Part shown: piece by piece, positions 34,016 through 40,718 of the stretch
Position numbering within the stretch: position 1 is the stretch's first letter
Layout of the letters: each line of letters opens with the position of its first letter
Assembly (NCBI GenBank): GCA_051880495.1
Contig: JBJEOB010000163.1
Coordinates: 32,439 to 96,438, forward strand
DNA: 64,000 bases
Source: MGBC120314 sp051880495
Lineage (GTDB): Bacteria; Bacillota; Clostridia; Lachnospirales; Lachnospiraceae
Reading direction: 5' to 3'
Made by a program: the position numbers and the translations under genes
The notes under the pieces: generated by a model
What the model saw: the letters and a program-made list of their open reading frames with translations, nothing else
Told to the model about the DNA's origin: nothing
Databases searched by the model: none

Positions 34016-34522
34016 ATTAGCGAGTTAATGATCAACGAACAGATAAGAGATAAGGAAGTACGTGTAATTGGTGAAGATGGTGAGATGCTTGGAGTTATGT
34101 CACCAAAGGACGCCATGAAGTTAGCTAAAGAAGCAGGTGTTGATTTGGTTAAGATTGTACCAAATGCTGTTCCGCCTGTATGTAAGATTGTAGATTACGG
34201 TAAATACCGCTATGAACTTGCAAGAAAAGAAAAAGATGCCAAGAAAAAACAGCGTGTAATTGACATTAAGGAAGTACGTTTATCACCAAATATTGAGGAG
34301 AATGACCTTAATACCAAGGCTAACTCTGCAAGAAAGTTCATTGAAAAGGGTGATAAGGTTAAGGTTACTTTAAAGTTCAGGGGACGTGAGATGGCTCATA
34401 TGGAGCAGAGTAAGCATATCCTGGATGATTTTGCCGAGAAGCTTGCAGATATTGCGCAGGTTGAGAAAGCACCTAAGCTTGAAGGCAGAAGTATTATGAT
34501 GGTTTTAACTGAAAAACGTTAA
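34016..34522 (+). CDS. infC: Translation initiation factor IF-3
   Basis: IF-3 prevents premature 50S joining and checks start codons. The 168-residue protein has the N domain (MINEQIRDKEVRVIGEDGEM, VDLVKIVPNAVPPVCKI, DYGKYRYE) and the C domain (IKEVRLSPNIEENDLNTKA, KVTLKFRGREMAH). The frame is open further upstream through the leader terminator, but GGAGGTG at 34002-34008 places the start at ATT 34016 (then AGC GAG TTA). A non-canonical ATT start is the classic device by which IF-3 limits its own synthesis. ATG 34028 is a fallback. Confidence 0.93.
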   Translation: MSELMINEQIRDKEVRVIGEDGEMLGVMSPKDAMKLAKEAGVDLVKIVPNAVPPVCKIVDYGKYRYELARKEKDAKKKQRVIDIKEVRLSPNIEENDLNTKANSARKFIEKGDKVKVTLKFRGREMAHMEQSKHILDDFAEKLADIAQVEKAPKLEGRSIMMVLTEKR

Positions 34523-34562
34523 AATAGATGAATTTGGTTTTATTGAATAAGGAGGAAATATT

Positions 34563-34760
34563 ATGCCAAAGTTAAAGACAAAGAAAGCTGCTGCAAAGCG
34601 TTTTAAAAAGACTGGTACAGGTGAATTAAAGAGAATGAAGGCTTTCAAGAGCCACATCTTAACAAAGAAGTCAGCTAAGAGAAAGAGAAATCTTAGAAAA
34701 GCTACATTAACAGATGGAACAAATATTAAGACAATGAAGAAGATTATGCCTTATATCTAA
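34563..34760 (+). CDS. rpmI: 50S ribosomal protein L35
   Basis: 65-residue basic protein with the L35 opening MPKLKTKKAAAKRFKKTG and KSHILTKKSAKRKRNLR. Start follows GGAGG. Second gene of the infC operon, 40 bases after infC. Confidence 0.97.
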   Translation: MPKLKTKKAAAKRFKKTGTGELKRMKAFKSHILTKKSAKRKRNLRKATLTDGTNIKTMKKIMPYI

Positions 34761-34794
34761 GGTTTTGGTATTATAAAAAGGAGGAAAATCTAAA

Positions 34795-35151
34795 ATGGCA
34801 AGAATTAAGGGCGGCATGAACGCTAAGAAGAAACATAATAGAGTATTAAAGCTGGCTAAAGGTTACAGAGGAGCCAGATCTAAGCAGTATAGAGTAGCTA
34901 AGCAGTCAGTTATGAGAGCATTAACAAGCTCATATGCTGGCAGAAAGCAGAAGAAGAGAGATTTCAGAACTCTTTGGATTGCAAGAATTAACGCAGCTGC
35001 AAGATTGAATGGTCTTTCATACAGCAAGTTAATGCATGGTTTAAAGTTAGCTAATGTTGAGTTAAACAGAAAAGTATTAGCTGATATGGCAGTTAACGAT
35101 GCAGAAGGATTTGCAAAGCTTGTTGAAACAGCAAAGGCAAAGCTTGCTTAA
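34795..35151 (+). CDS. rplT: 50S ribosomal protein L20
   Basis: 118 residues with MARIKGGMNAKKKHNRVLKL, the long basic helix and LWIARINAAARLNGLSYSK. L20 is an early assembly protein of the 50S subunit and the likely feedback effector of this operon through the leader. AGGAGG precedes the ATG, 34 bases after rpmI. Confidence 0.97.
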   Translation: MARIKGGMNAKKKHNRVLKLAKGYRGARSKQYRVAKQSVMRALTSSYAGRKQKKRDFRTLWIARINAAARLNGLSYSKLMHGLKLANVELNRKVLADMAVNDAEGFAKLVETAKAKLA

Positions 35152-35188
35152 TTTGTTGAATAATATATCAATGCAATGAATATAATAG

Positions 35189-35215
35189 GACTGTTACAGC
35201 GGGTGACAGTCCTGT
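35189..35215 (+). terminator. Hairpin after rplT
   Basis: AGGACTGT and ACAGTCCT form an eight-pair stem about 40 bases after rplT; the following sequence GTTAATTGTTAT is only weakly T-rich. Confidence 0.55.
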
Positions 35216-35233
35216 TAATTGTTATGAGACATA

Positions 35234-35262
35234 TTGACAATATTTGTATATGATAATATAAT
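35234..35262 (+). promoter_or_regulatory. Consensus promoter of tRNA-Asn
   Basis: Perfect TTGACA (35234-35239), 17-base spacer and perfect TATAAT (35257-35262). Start of transcription is expected near 35269, 13 bases before the mature tRNA. Confidence 0.9.
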
Positions 35263-35281
35263 AGCAAATGTCAGAAGTTAT

Positions 35282-35354
35282 TCCTCGATAGCTCAGTCGG
35301 TAGAGCGCGTGACTGTTAATCACGATGTCGTAGGTTCGAGTCCTACTCGGGGAG
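35282..35354 (+). tRNA. tRNA-Asn (GTT)
   Basis: A complete cloverleaf: acceptor TCCTCGA (35282-35288) with TCGGGGA (35347-35353), D arm GCTC/GAGC, anticodon loop CTGTTAA with GTT at 35315-35317, and T arm GTAGG-TTCGAGT-CCTAC. CCA is not encoded. It lies 93 bases before the asnS start, so the tRNA and its cognate synthetase are neighbours on the same strand with a terminator between them. Confidence 0.97.
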
Positions 35355-35362
35355 CTATAAGG

Positions 35363-35391
35363 AACAGTCTGGGATGACCGGGCTGTTTTTT
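35363..35391 (+). terminator. Terminator after tRNA-Asn
   Basis: AACAGTCTGG (35363-35372) pairs with CCGGGCTGTT (35378-35387), two of ten pairs being G-T, followed by T. It should end the tRNA transcript; read-through could supply asnS. Confidence 0.8.
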
Positions 35392-35447
35392 GTATAATTG
35401 GAAATTTCAATGAAATTTCGTTATTAACGATTATGGAGCAGTTTATT

Positions 35448-36839
35448 ATGGAATTGGTAAATATAAGAGATATTTTCAGAGATAAGGAAAAATATATTGG
35501 AAATCAGATTACCGTCGGAGGATGGGTAAGAAGCATTCGTGATTCAAAAACTTTCGGATTTATGATTGTTAATGACGGAACATTTTTTGAAAATCTTCAG
35601 ATTGTATTTGATGATACGCTTGATAATTTTGAAATGCTCTCGAAACTTAATGTAGGAAGTGCTGTAATTGTTACGGGTACACTGATTGCAACACCGGATG
35701 CCAAACAGCCATTTGAACTTAAGGCAGAACTGGTGGAAGTAGAAGGCGAATCTACACCGGATTATCCGCTGCAGAAGAAAAGACATTCATTTGAATATCT
35801 TCGTACCATTTCACATCTGCGTCCGCGCACCAATACCTTCCAGGCTGTTTTCAGAGTACGCTCAATGCTTGCGTATGCAATTCACCAGTTTTTTTATGAA
35901 CGTGGTTTTGTTTATGTGCATACACCGATTATAACAGGAAGCGATTGTGAAGGAGCCGGTGAAATGTTCCAGGTTACAACACTCGGACTTGACAATTTGC
36001 CTAAAATTGACGATGGCAGCGTTGATTATTCTGCAGATTTCTTTGGAAAACCTGTTAATTTAACGGTCAGCGGTCAGTTAAACGGTGAGACATATGCAAT
36101 GGCATTTAAGAATATTTACACGTTTGGACCGACATTTCGTGCTGAAAATTCCAATACGACAAGGCATGCGGCAGAATTCTGGATGATTGAGCCGGAGATG
36201 GCATTTGCGGATATTAAGGACGATATGCTCCTTGCAGAGGCGATGCTTAAGTATGTTATCAGCTATGTGCTTGAAAATGCTCCTTCTGAAATGAAGTTTT
36301 TCAATGAGTTCGTTGATAAGGGACTGATTGAACGTTTGAACCATGTTGTATCTTCTGATTTCGGACATGTTACTTATACAGAGGCAGTTAACCTTCTTAA
36401 AGAGCATAATGACAGATTTGAGTATAAGGTTGAGTGGGGATGCGACCTGCAGACCGAACATGAGAGATATCTTACGGAAGAAATATTTAAAAGACCTGTT
36501 TTTGTGACAGACTATCCAAAGGATATCAAGGCTTTCTACATGAAGATGAACGATGATAATAAGACGGTTGCTGCAATGGATTGTCTTGTGCCGGGAATTG
36601 GCGAAATAATCGGAGGAAGCCAGCGAGAGGATGATTACGACAAGCTTGTAGGGCGAATGGACGAGCTGGGACTTAAGAAAGAAGATTATGATTTCTATCT
36701 GGATTTAAGAAAATATGGTTCAGCACGACATGCAGGATTCGGACTAGGATTTGAAAGATTAGTAATGTATGTTACAGGTATGGGAAATATACGTGATGTA
36801 ATACCATTTCCAAGAACGGTTAATAACTGCGTTCTGTAG
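35448..36839 (+). CDS. asnS: Asparagine--tRNA ligase
   Basis: Class IIb synthetase of 463 residues. The N-terminal OB fold opens MELVNIRDIFRDKEKYIGNQ and has VGGWVRSIRDSK; motif 2 appears as FGPTFRAENSNTTRHAAEFWM, split near residues 225-245, and motif 3 as GFGLGFERLVMYVTG near the C terminus. ATG 35448 follows GGAG (35435-35438), so the upstream in-frame ATG 35433 is not used. No separate promoter was found between the tRNA terminator and asnS, which suggests read-through or a weak unseen promoter. Confidence 0.95.
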   Translation: MELVNIRDIFRDKEKYIGNQITVGGWVRSIRDSKTFGFMIVNDGTFFENLQIVFDDTLDNFEMLSKLNVGSAVIVTGTLIATPDAKQPFELKAELVEVEGESTPDYPLQKKRHSFEYLRTISHLRPRTNTFQAVFRVRSMLAYAIHQFFYERGFVYVHTPIITGSDCEGAGEMFQVTTLGLDNLPKIDDGSVDYSADFFGKPVNLTVSGQLNGETYAMAFKNIYTFGPTFRAENSNTTRHAAEFWMIEPEMAFADIKDDMLLAEAMLKYVISYVLENAPSEMKFFNEFVDKGLIERLNHVVSSDFGHVTYTEAVNLLKEHNDRFEYKVEWGCDLQTEHERYLTEEIFKRPVFVTDYPKDIKAFYMKMNDDNKTVAAMDCLVPGIGEIIGGSQREDDYDKLVGRMDELGLKKEDYDFYLDLRKYGSARHAGFGLGFERLVMYVTGMGNIRDVIPFPRTVNNCVL

Positions 36840-36861
36840 ATAATTATGTATTTTTTGTGTT

Positions 36862-36890
36862 TTGACTATTATTTTTTTAATAAGTATGAT
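36862..36890 (+). promoter_or_regulatory. Promoter of the trigger-factor-like lipoprotein gene
   Basis: TTGACT (36862-36867), 17-base spacer, TATGAT (36885-36890), 36 bases before the start codon. Confidence 0.65.
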
Positions 36891-36925
36891 ATAAATGATA
36901 TGATATTTTATTTTTGGAGGAAGTT

Positions 36926-37981
36926 ATGAGAAAAGTATTAAAGTCCATTAGTATGGCAATGGCAGTGACAATGTTAGCCGGAATGTTTACGGGATGTGGT
37001 AAGGTAAAAGAGGCAGTATTTACTTACAGTCCTGACGATTATATCAAGCTTGGGAACTATAAGGGAATGGAGATTGAAGTATCAGCCCCTAATGTGACAG
37101 ATGCTGATTTGCAGAATGTAATTGACCAGCTTCTTGATAAAAATAAAACATATGAAGCAGTTGACCGTGTGGCAAGGGAAGGCGATGAGCTTCTTCTTAA
37201 TTTCAGTGCAACAATAAGCGGCGTTAAGATAGAAGGATTTTCAGGAACAGATTATAATATTGTTATCGGAAGCGGTGATTTTTTGATTGACGGATTTGAG
37301 GAGGCGCTTATCGGTCTTAAGGCAGGAGATAAGAGAGCGATAACAGGTCTTAAGGTCCCTGAAACATTTACTGAAGAACCTGAATATGCCGGAAGGAGTA
37401 TTATATTTAACATTGAGGTTCAGAGTGTTAAAGAAGAGGTTCTTCCTGAATATAATGATGAATTTGTTGCAACCGTGAGTGAAGGAAACTTTACAACGGT
37501 AGATGCCTATAACGAAGAATTAATGAAGATGTTAAAGGAAAATGCAGAAAGCAACTACCAGACTGAAAAAAACACCAAGATACTTGATAAGCTTGTTGAG
37601 AATGTAGAAGTTATAAATGCATTTCCACAGGAATATGTTGACAGTAAGATTGAAAATTTACAGAAGGAAGTTACATTCTATATAGGCATCAATAATATGA
37701 CAGAGGAAGAATACCTTCTTAAATATTATGATTTTGACAATTATGAAGATGTTGTAAACAAGCAGATTGCAATAGAAATGGCTTTCCAGAAGATTATAGA
37801 ACAGGAAAACTTTGAGGTTACCGAGAGCTATTACAAAAAGCATCTTCAGGAGGCTTCTGATGCAAGAGGATTTGCTTCGACAGCAAAGTTTATAGAAAAA
37901 TATACCGAAGATGGTGTTGTTAAGTCAATGCTTTTTGATATGGTTACGAATTTACTTTTAGATACGGCTGTAGAAAAATAA
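36926..37981 (+). CDS. Trigger-factor-like lipoprotein foldase
   Basis: 351 residues. The signal peptide MRKVLKSISMAMAVTMLAGM ends in a lipobox with Cys 24 (FTGC), so the protein should be anchored outside the membrane. Residues about 75-170 form an FKBP-type prolyl isomerase domain like that of trigger factor (GDELLLNFSATISG, GSGDFLIDGFEEALIGLKAG, YAGRSIIFNIEVQSV), and the rest is helical, like the trigger factor chaperone arms (ending near LLLDTAVEK). The ribosome-docking domain is missing. A role in folding of exported proteins is inferred. GGAGG precedes ATG 36926; an upstream in-frame start at 36914 lies before that site. Confidence 0.82.
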   Translation: MRKVLKSISMAMAVTMLAGMFTGCGKVKEAVFTYSPDDYIKLGNYKGMEIEVSAPNVTDADLQNVIDQLLDKNKTYEAVDRVAREGDELLLNFSATISGVKIEGFSGTDYNIVIGSGDFLIDGFEEALIGLKAGDKRAITGLKVPETFTEEPEYAGRSIIFNIEVQSVKEEVLPEYNDEFVATVSEGNFTTVDAYNEELMKMLKENAESNYQTEKNTKILDKLVENVEVINAFPQEYVDSKIENLQKEVTFYIGINNMTEEEYLLKYYDFDNYEDVVNKQIAIEMAFQKIIEQENFEVTESYYKKHLQEASDARGFASTAKFIEKYTEDGVVKSMLFDMVTNLLLDTAVEK

Positions 37982-37999
37982 TCTGGTGAGGTATTGGTA

Positions 38000-38821
38000 G
38001 TGGATTTTATAACTCTGATCAAGGTTTTGATATTAGGAATAGTTGAAGGTATTACGGAGTGGCTGCCTATAAGCAGCACAGGACACATGATTCTTGTCAA
38101 CGAGTTTATTAAACTCAATGTGACGGAAGAATTCTGGGAAATGTTCGAGGTGGTAATACAGCTTGGCGCTATTCTGGCCGTTGTGGTTTTGTACTTTTCC
38201 AAGCTGTATCCGTTTTCGGGAAAGAAGTCTTCTGAGGAAAAGAAGGCAACATGGATACTGTGGTTAAAGGTTATAATTGCGGCTCTTCCTGCTGCAATAA
38301 TAGGGTTACCGTTTGATGATATTATTGATAGTGTATTTTACAATTATCAGACAGTGGCGGTTACACTTATTGTTTATGGTATTTTATTTATAGTTGTCGA
38401 AAATCTCAACAAAAATAAAGAACCTAAAACTACGCAGTTAGAGGAATTGTCGTACAAAACAGCACTTATAATCGGTATTTTCCAGATACTGGCACTGATT
38501 CCGGGAACTTCACGTTCGGGTGCAACTATAATTGGTGCAATGTTGTTTGGCTGCTCAAGATATGTAGCCGCTGAGTTTACATTTTTCCTGGCAATCCCGG
38601 TTATGTTTGGCGCAAGTCTGTTAAAACTTGTCAAATTCGGGCTGACATTTTCTGCGACGGAAGTTGTTATACTGATTGTCGGTATGGTTACAGCGTTTGT
38701 AGTTTCTGTTATTGCGATTAAGTTCCTTATGGGATACATCAAGAAGAATGATTTCAAGCCGTTTGGCTGGTACAGAATTGTACTTGGTATTCTTGTGATT
38801 GTATATTTCCTGGCGAAATAA
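38000..38821 (+). CDS. uppP: Undecaprenyl-diphosphatase
   Basis: Membrane phosphatase that recycles undecaprenyl diphosphate for cell-wall synthesis and gives bacitracin tolerance. The 273-residue protein has VEGITEWLPISSTGHMILV (about 14-32), the catalytic EG(I/V)TE...SSTGH motif, and the second signature IPGTSRSGATIIGA (about 166-179). A GTG start at 38000 follows GGTGAGG; TTG 37994 is less well placed. It begins 18 bases after the lipoprotein gene and is probably co-transcribed with it. Confidence 0.95.
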   Translation: MDFITLIKVLILGIVEGITEWLPISSTGHMILVNEFIKLNVTEEFWEMFEVVIQLGAILAVVVLYFSKLYPFSGKKSSEEKKATWILWLKVIIAALPAAIIGLPFDDIIDSVFYNYQTVAVTLIVYGILFIVVENLNKNKEPKTTQLEELSYKTALIIGIFQILALIPGTSRSGATIIGAMLFGCSRYVAAEFTFFLAIPVMFGASLLKLVKFGLTFSATEVVILIVGMVTAFVVSVIAIKFLMGYIKKNDFKPFGWYRIVLGILVIVYFLAK

Positions 38822-38825
38822 TGAT

Positions 38826-38854
38826 TTGACAAAGATTATATGATATTAGATAAT
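38826..38854 (+). promoter_or_regulatory. Promoter of the RpiB-like gene
   Basis: TTGACA (38826-38831), 17-base spacer, GATAAT (38849-38854), 33 bases before the start. Confidence 0.7.
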
Positions 38855-38887
38855 AGTAGTATATTAAATGAAAGAAGGTTTTTTTAG

Positions 38888-39529
38888 ATGAAGATTGCTT
38901 TAATTAATGAAAACAGCCAGGCAGCTAAGAATGGCATGATTTATGATGCGTTAAAGAAGGTTGCTGATGCTAAGGGATATGAAGTAGATAACTATGGAAT
39001 GTATTCGGCAGATGATAAGGCTTCACTTACATATGTACAGTGCGGTATTCTTGCCGGTATTTTACTTAACAGTGGTGCTGCTGATTTTGTTGTTACAGGA
39101 TGCGGTACAGGTGAAGGTGCCATGCTTGCATGTAATTCTTTCCCTAATGTTTTATGCGGACATATCGAGTCACCACTTGATGCATACCTTTTCTCTCAGG
39201 TAAATGACGGTAACTGTATAGCACTTCCTTTTGCCGAGAACTTTGGATGGGGCGGTGAACTGCAGCTTCGTTATATCTTCGAAAGACTCTTTGAATGTGA
39301 AGGCGGCGGAGGCTATCCAAAGGAGAGAGTAGTGCCGGAGCAGAGAAATAAGAAAATCCTTGATGAAGTGAAGAAGGTTACTCATGTAGATATGGTAACA
39401 ATTCTGGATAACCTTGATCCTGAACTTGCCAAGGGTGCTGTAGCAGGTGAGAAGTTTGAAGAATTATTCTTTGCTAACTGCAAGTGTGACAAGATGGCAG
39501 AGGCTGTTAAGAAGCTTCTTGCGAAGTAG
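38888..39529 (+). CDS. RpiB/LacA/LacB-family sugar-phosphate isomerase
   Basis: 213 residues. The first 145 match the RpiB/LacAB fold: MKIALINENSQAAKNG, the active-site strand GAADFVVTGCGTGEGAMLACN (with Cys in place used by RpiB) and LPFAENFGWGGELQLRYIFE. A C-terminal extension of about 65 residues (THVDMVTILDNLDPELAKG) is longer than in ribose-5-phosphate isomerase B, as seen in a clostridial subgroup of unknown sugar. A sigma-70-like gene starts six bases after its stop codon, so the two are one transcription unit. Confidence 0.8.
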   Translation: MKIALINENSQAAKNGMIYDALKKVADAKGYEVDNYGMYSADDKASLTYVQCGILAGILLNSGAADFVVTGCGTGEGAMLACNSFPNVLCGHIESPLDAYLFSQVNDGNCIALPFAENFGWGGELQLRYIFERLFECEGGGGYPKERVVPEQRNKKILDEVKKVTHVDMVTILDNLDPELAKGAVAGEKFEELFFANCKCDKMAEAVKKLLAK

Positions 39530-39535
39530 ACGGTT

Positions 39536-40336
39536 ATGGAACAGGCAAAGTTTATTGAAATAGTTGAAGAATTAAAAAACAGGGCAGCCATCAACAAAGG
39601 TGTTATTTCAAAAAAAGAAATAGATGATGCATTTTCAGATGAGGACACCTATCTTGATGAATCTCAGTTAGGCATGGTATATGCTTTCCTTAAAACATCC
39701 AAGATAGAAATAACTGATGGTGATAATGCACTTGATATAGATATTTCCGGTAATGATAATTCAGCTTCGAATGAGGCAGCCGAAACAGGTGATGAGACCG
39801 ATAAGGATTCAGAATTTGTTAAAATGTATCAGAGTGATTTAAAGTGTGTTGTTAAATTAAGTCCTGAAGAACTGATTAGTGCAATGAAGGAGCCGCTTAA
39901 GAATAAGGAGAGTATTATAAACACATACCTTAAGGATGTTGTGAAATGGGTTCGCACGTATGAAGGCGGTTCGGTGTTTATGAGTGACCTTATTCAGGAA
40001 GGTAATATTGCATTGATGGAGGCATTTTCTTCATTTGATTTCGAAGCTGCATTGTTGCAGGAGGATCCATGCAGGGCTTTAACGGAGCATTTTAGGACAA
40101 AGGTTAAAAAAGCAGCCATGGACGCATTGTTTGAGCAGGATGGGGAAAATAATGTGGGCTATAAAGTGGCAGGAAGAGTAAATGCCGTAAATGACTGTGC
40201 TAAGGAACTCTCTGAGGATTACGGAAGAAAAGTTACCCTGGATGAAATCGCAGAAAAGCTTGATATGACATACGATGAGGTAAAGGAAATTACAGATTTG
40301 TCAGCTAATAAAATTGAGTATATAAATTACTTCTAG
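39536..40336 (+). CDS. Sigma-70-like protein lacking region 4
   Basis: 266 residues with a recognisable sigma-70 plan. Residues about 1-60 resemble region 1.1 (VEELKNRAAINKGVISKKEI, then a QLGMVYAFLKTSKIEI end). After an acidic linker, SEFVKMYQSDLKCVVKLSPEE recalls region 1.2, SDLIQEGNIALMEAFSSFDF is region 2.2, and the C-terminal GRVNAVNDCAKELSEDYGRK and VTLDEIAEKLDMTYDEVKEI match region 3. The aromatic -10 recognition and melting segment of regions 2.3-2.4 is replaced by HFRTKVKKAAMDALFEQDGE, and the protein ends before region 4, so promoter recognition of the usual kind is unlikely. It may bind core RNA polymerase without initiating. Directly downstream lies 6S RNA. Start ATG 39536; its upstream site is weak. 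Confidence 0.75.
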   Translation: MEQAKFIEIVEELKNRAAINKGVISKKEIDDAFSDEDTYLDESQLGMVYAFLKTSKIEITDGDNALDIDISGNDNSASNEAAETGDETDKDSEFVKMYQSDLKCVVKLSPEELISAMKEPLKNKESIINTYLKDVVKWVRTYEGGSVFMSDLIQEGNIALMEAFSSFDFEAALLQEDPCRALTEHFRTKVKKAAMDALFEQDGENNVGYKVAGRVNAVNDCAKELSEDYGRKVTLDEIAEKLDMTYDEVKEITDLSANKIEYINYF

Positions 40337-40340
40337 AATA

Positions 40341-40369
40341 TTGACTTTTTCGCGTTAAAATGAGATAAT
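40341..40369 (+). promoter_or_regulatory. Promoter of 6S RNA
   Basis: TTGACT (40341-40346), 17-base spacer, GATAAT (40364-40369). Transcription from here would start near 40376, leaving about 75 bases before the predicted mature 5' end. A further TATAAT-like box at about 40419 could be an alternative start. Confidence 0.6.
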
Positions 40370-40450
40370 TAATACATCCGGATACGGATAATTATAGAAT
40401 AGAAATTAAATAAATGCATATAATATATTAACAGGATATTTCCTGTATTT

Positions 40451-40662
40451 TGAAATTACCTGGGATGTGCGCCAACCTATGATTTTGAACCTACATTTCA
40501 TTAAAGGGATTCCTATATCTGCAAGATTATGTCGGGCCAGCTACATTAGTAGTGCATATTTCTCACGAAGTCTGCAACACTGGATGACAGACGCTTGCAT
40601 GCGGTTGCCCACCTAGCTCAGCTAGGCGTCGAAATTTTAGGTAACGGCATTTTGGGGTTTCA
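40451..40662 (+). ncRNA. ssrS: 6S RNA
   Basis: The ends resemble bacterial 6S RNA: 5' CTGGGATGT (near 40460-40468) can pair with 3' ACGGCATTTTGGGG (near 40644-40656), as in the closing stem of E. coli 6S (CTGAGATGT and GGCATCTCGG), and the outer TGAAA (40451) pairs with TTTCA (40658-40662). Inside, the gene has a long imperfect rod with an apical CCTAGC-TCA-GCTAGG hairpin on the 3' side and a GCATGCGGTTG segment like the conserved part of 6S. 6S RNA mimics an open promoter and sequesters the housekeeping holoenzyme. A terminator follows directly. The 382-base gap between genes is explained by this RNA. Boundaries are approximate. Confidence 0.75.
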
Positions 40663-40673
40663 AAGATTATTAG

Positions 40674-40707
40674 CTGGGGTTGATTTATTCAGCCCCAGTT
40701 TTGTTTT
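40674..40707 (+). terminator. Terminator of 6S RNA
   Basis: CTGGGGTTGA (40674-40683) with TCAGCCCCAG (40689-40698), then TTTTGTTTT. The T run abuts the ribosome binding site of the next gene. Confidence 0.85.
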
Positions 40708-40718
40708 AAGGGGTAAAT

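Noticed and set aside
40376..40710. tmRNA, RNase P RNA or SRP RNA in the gap before the SpoIID-like gene
   Set aside because: None of their conserved core sequences is present; the end pairing and size fit 6S RNA better.
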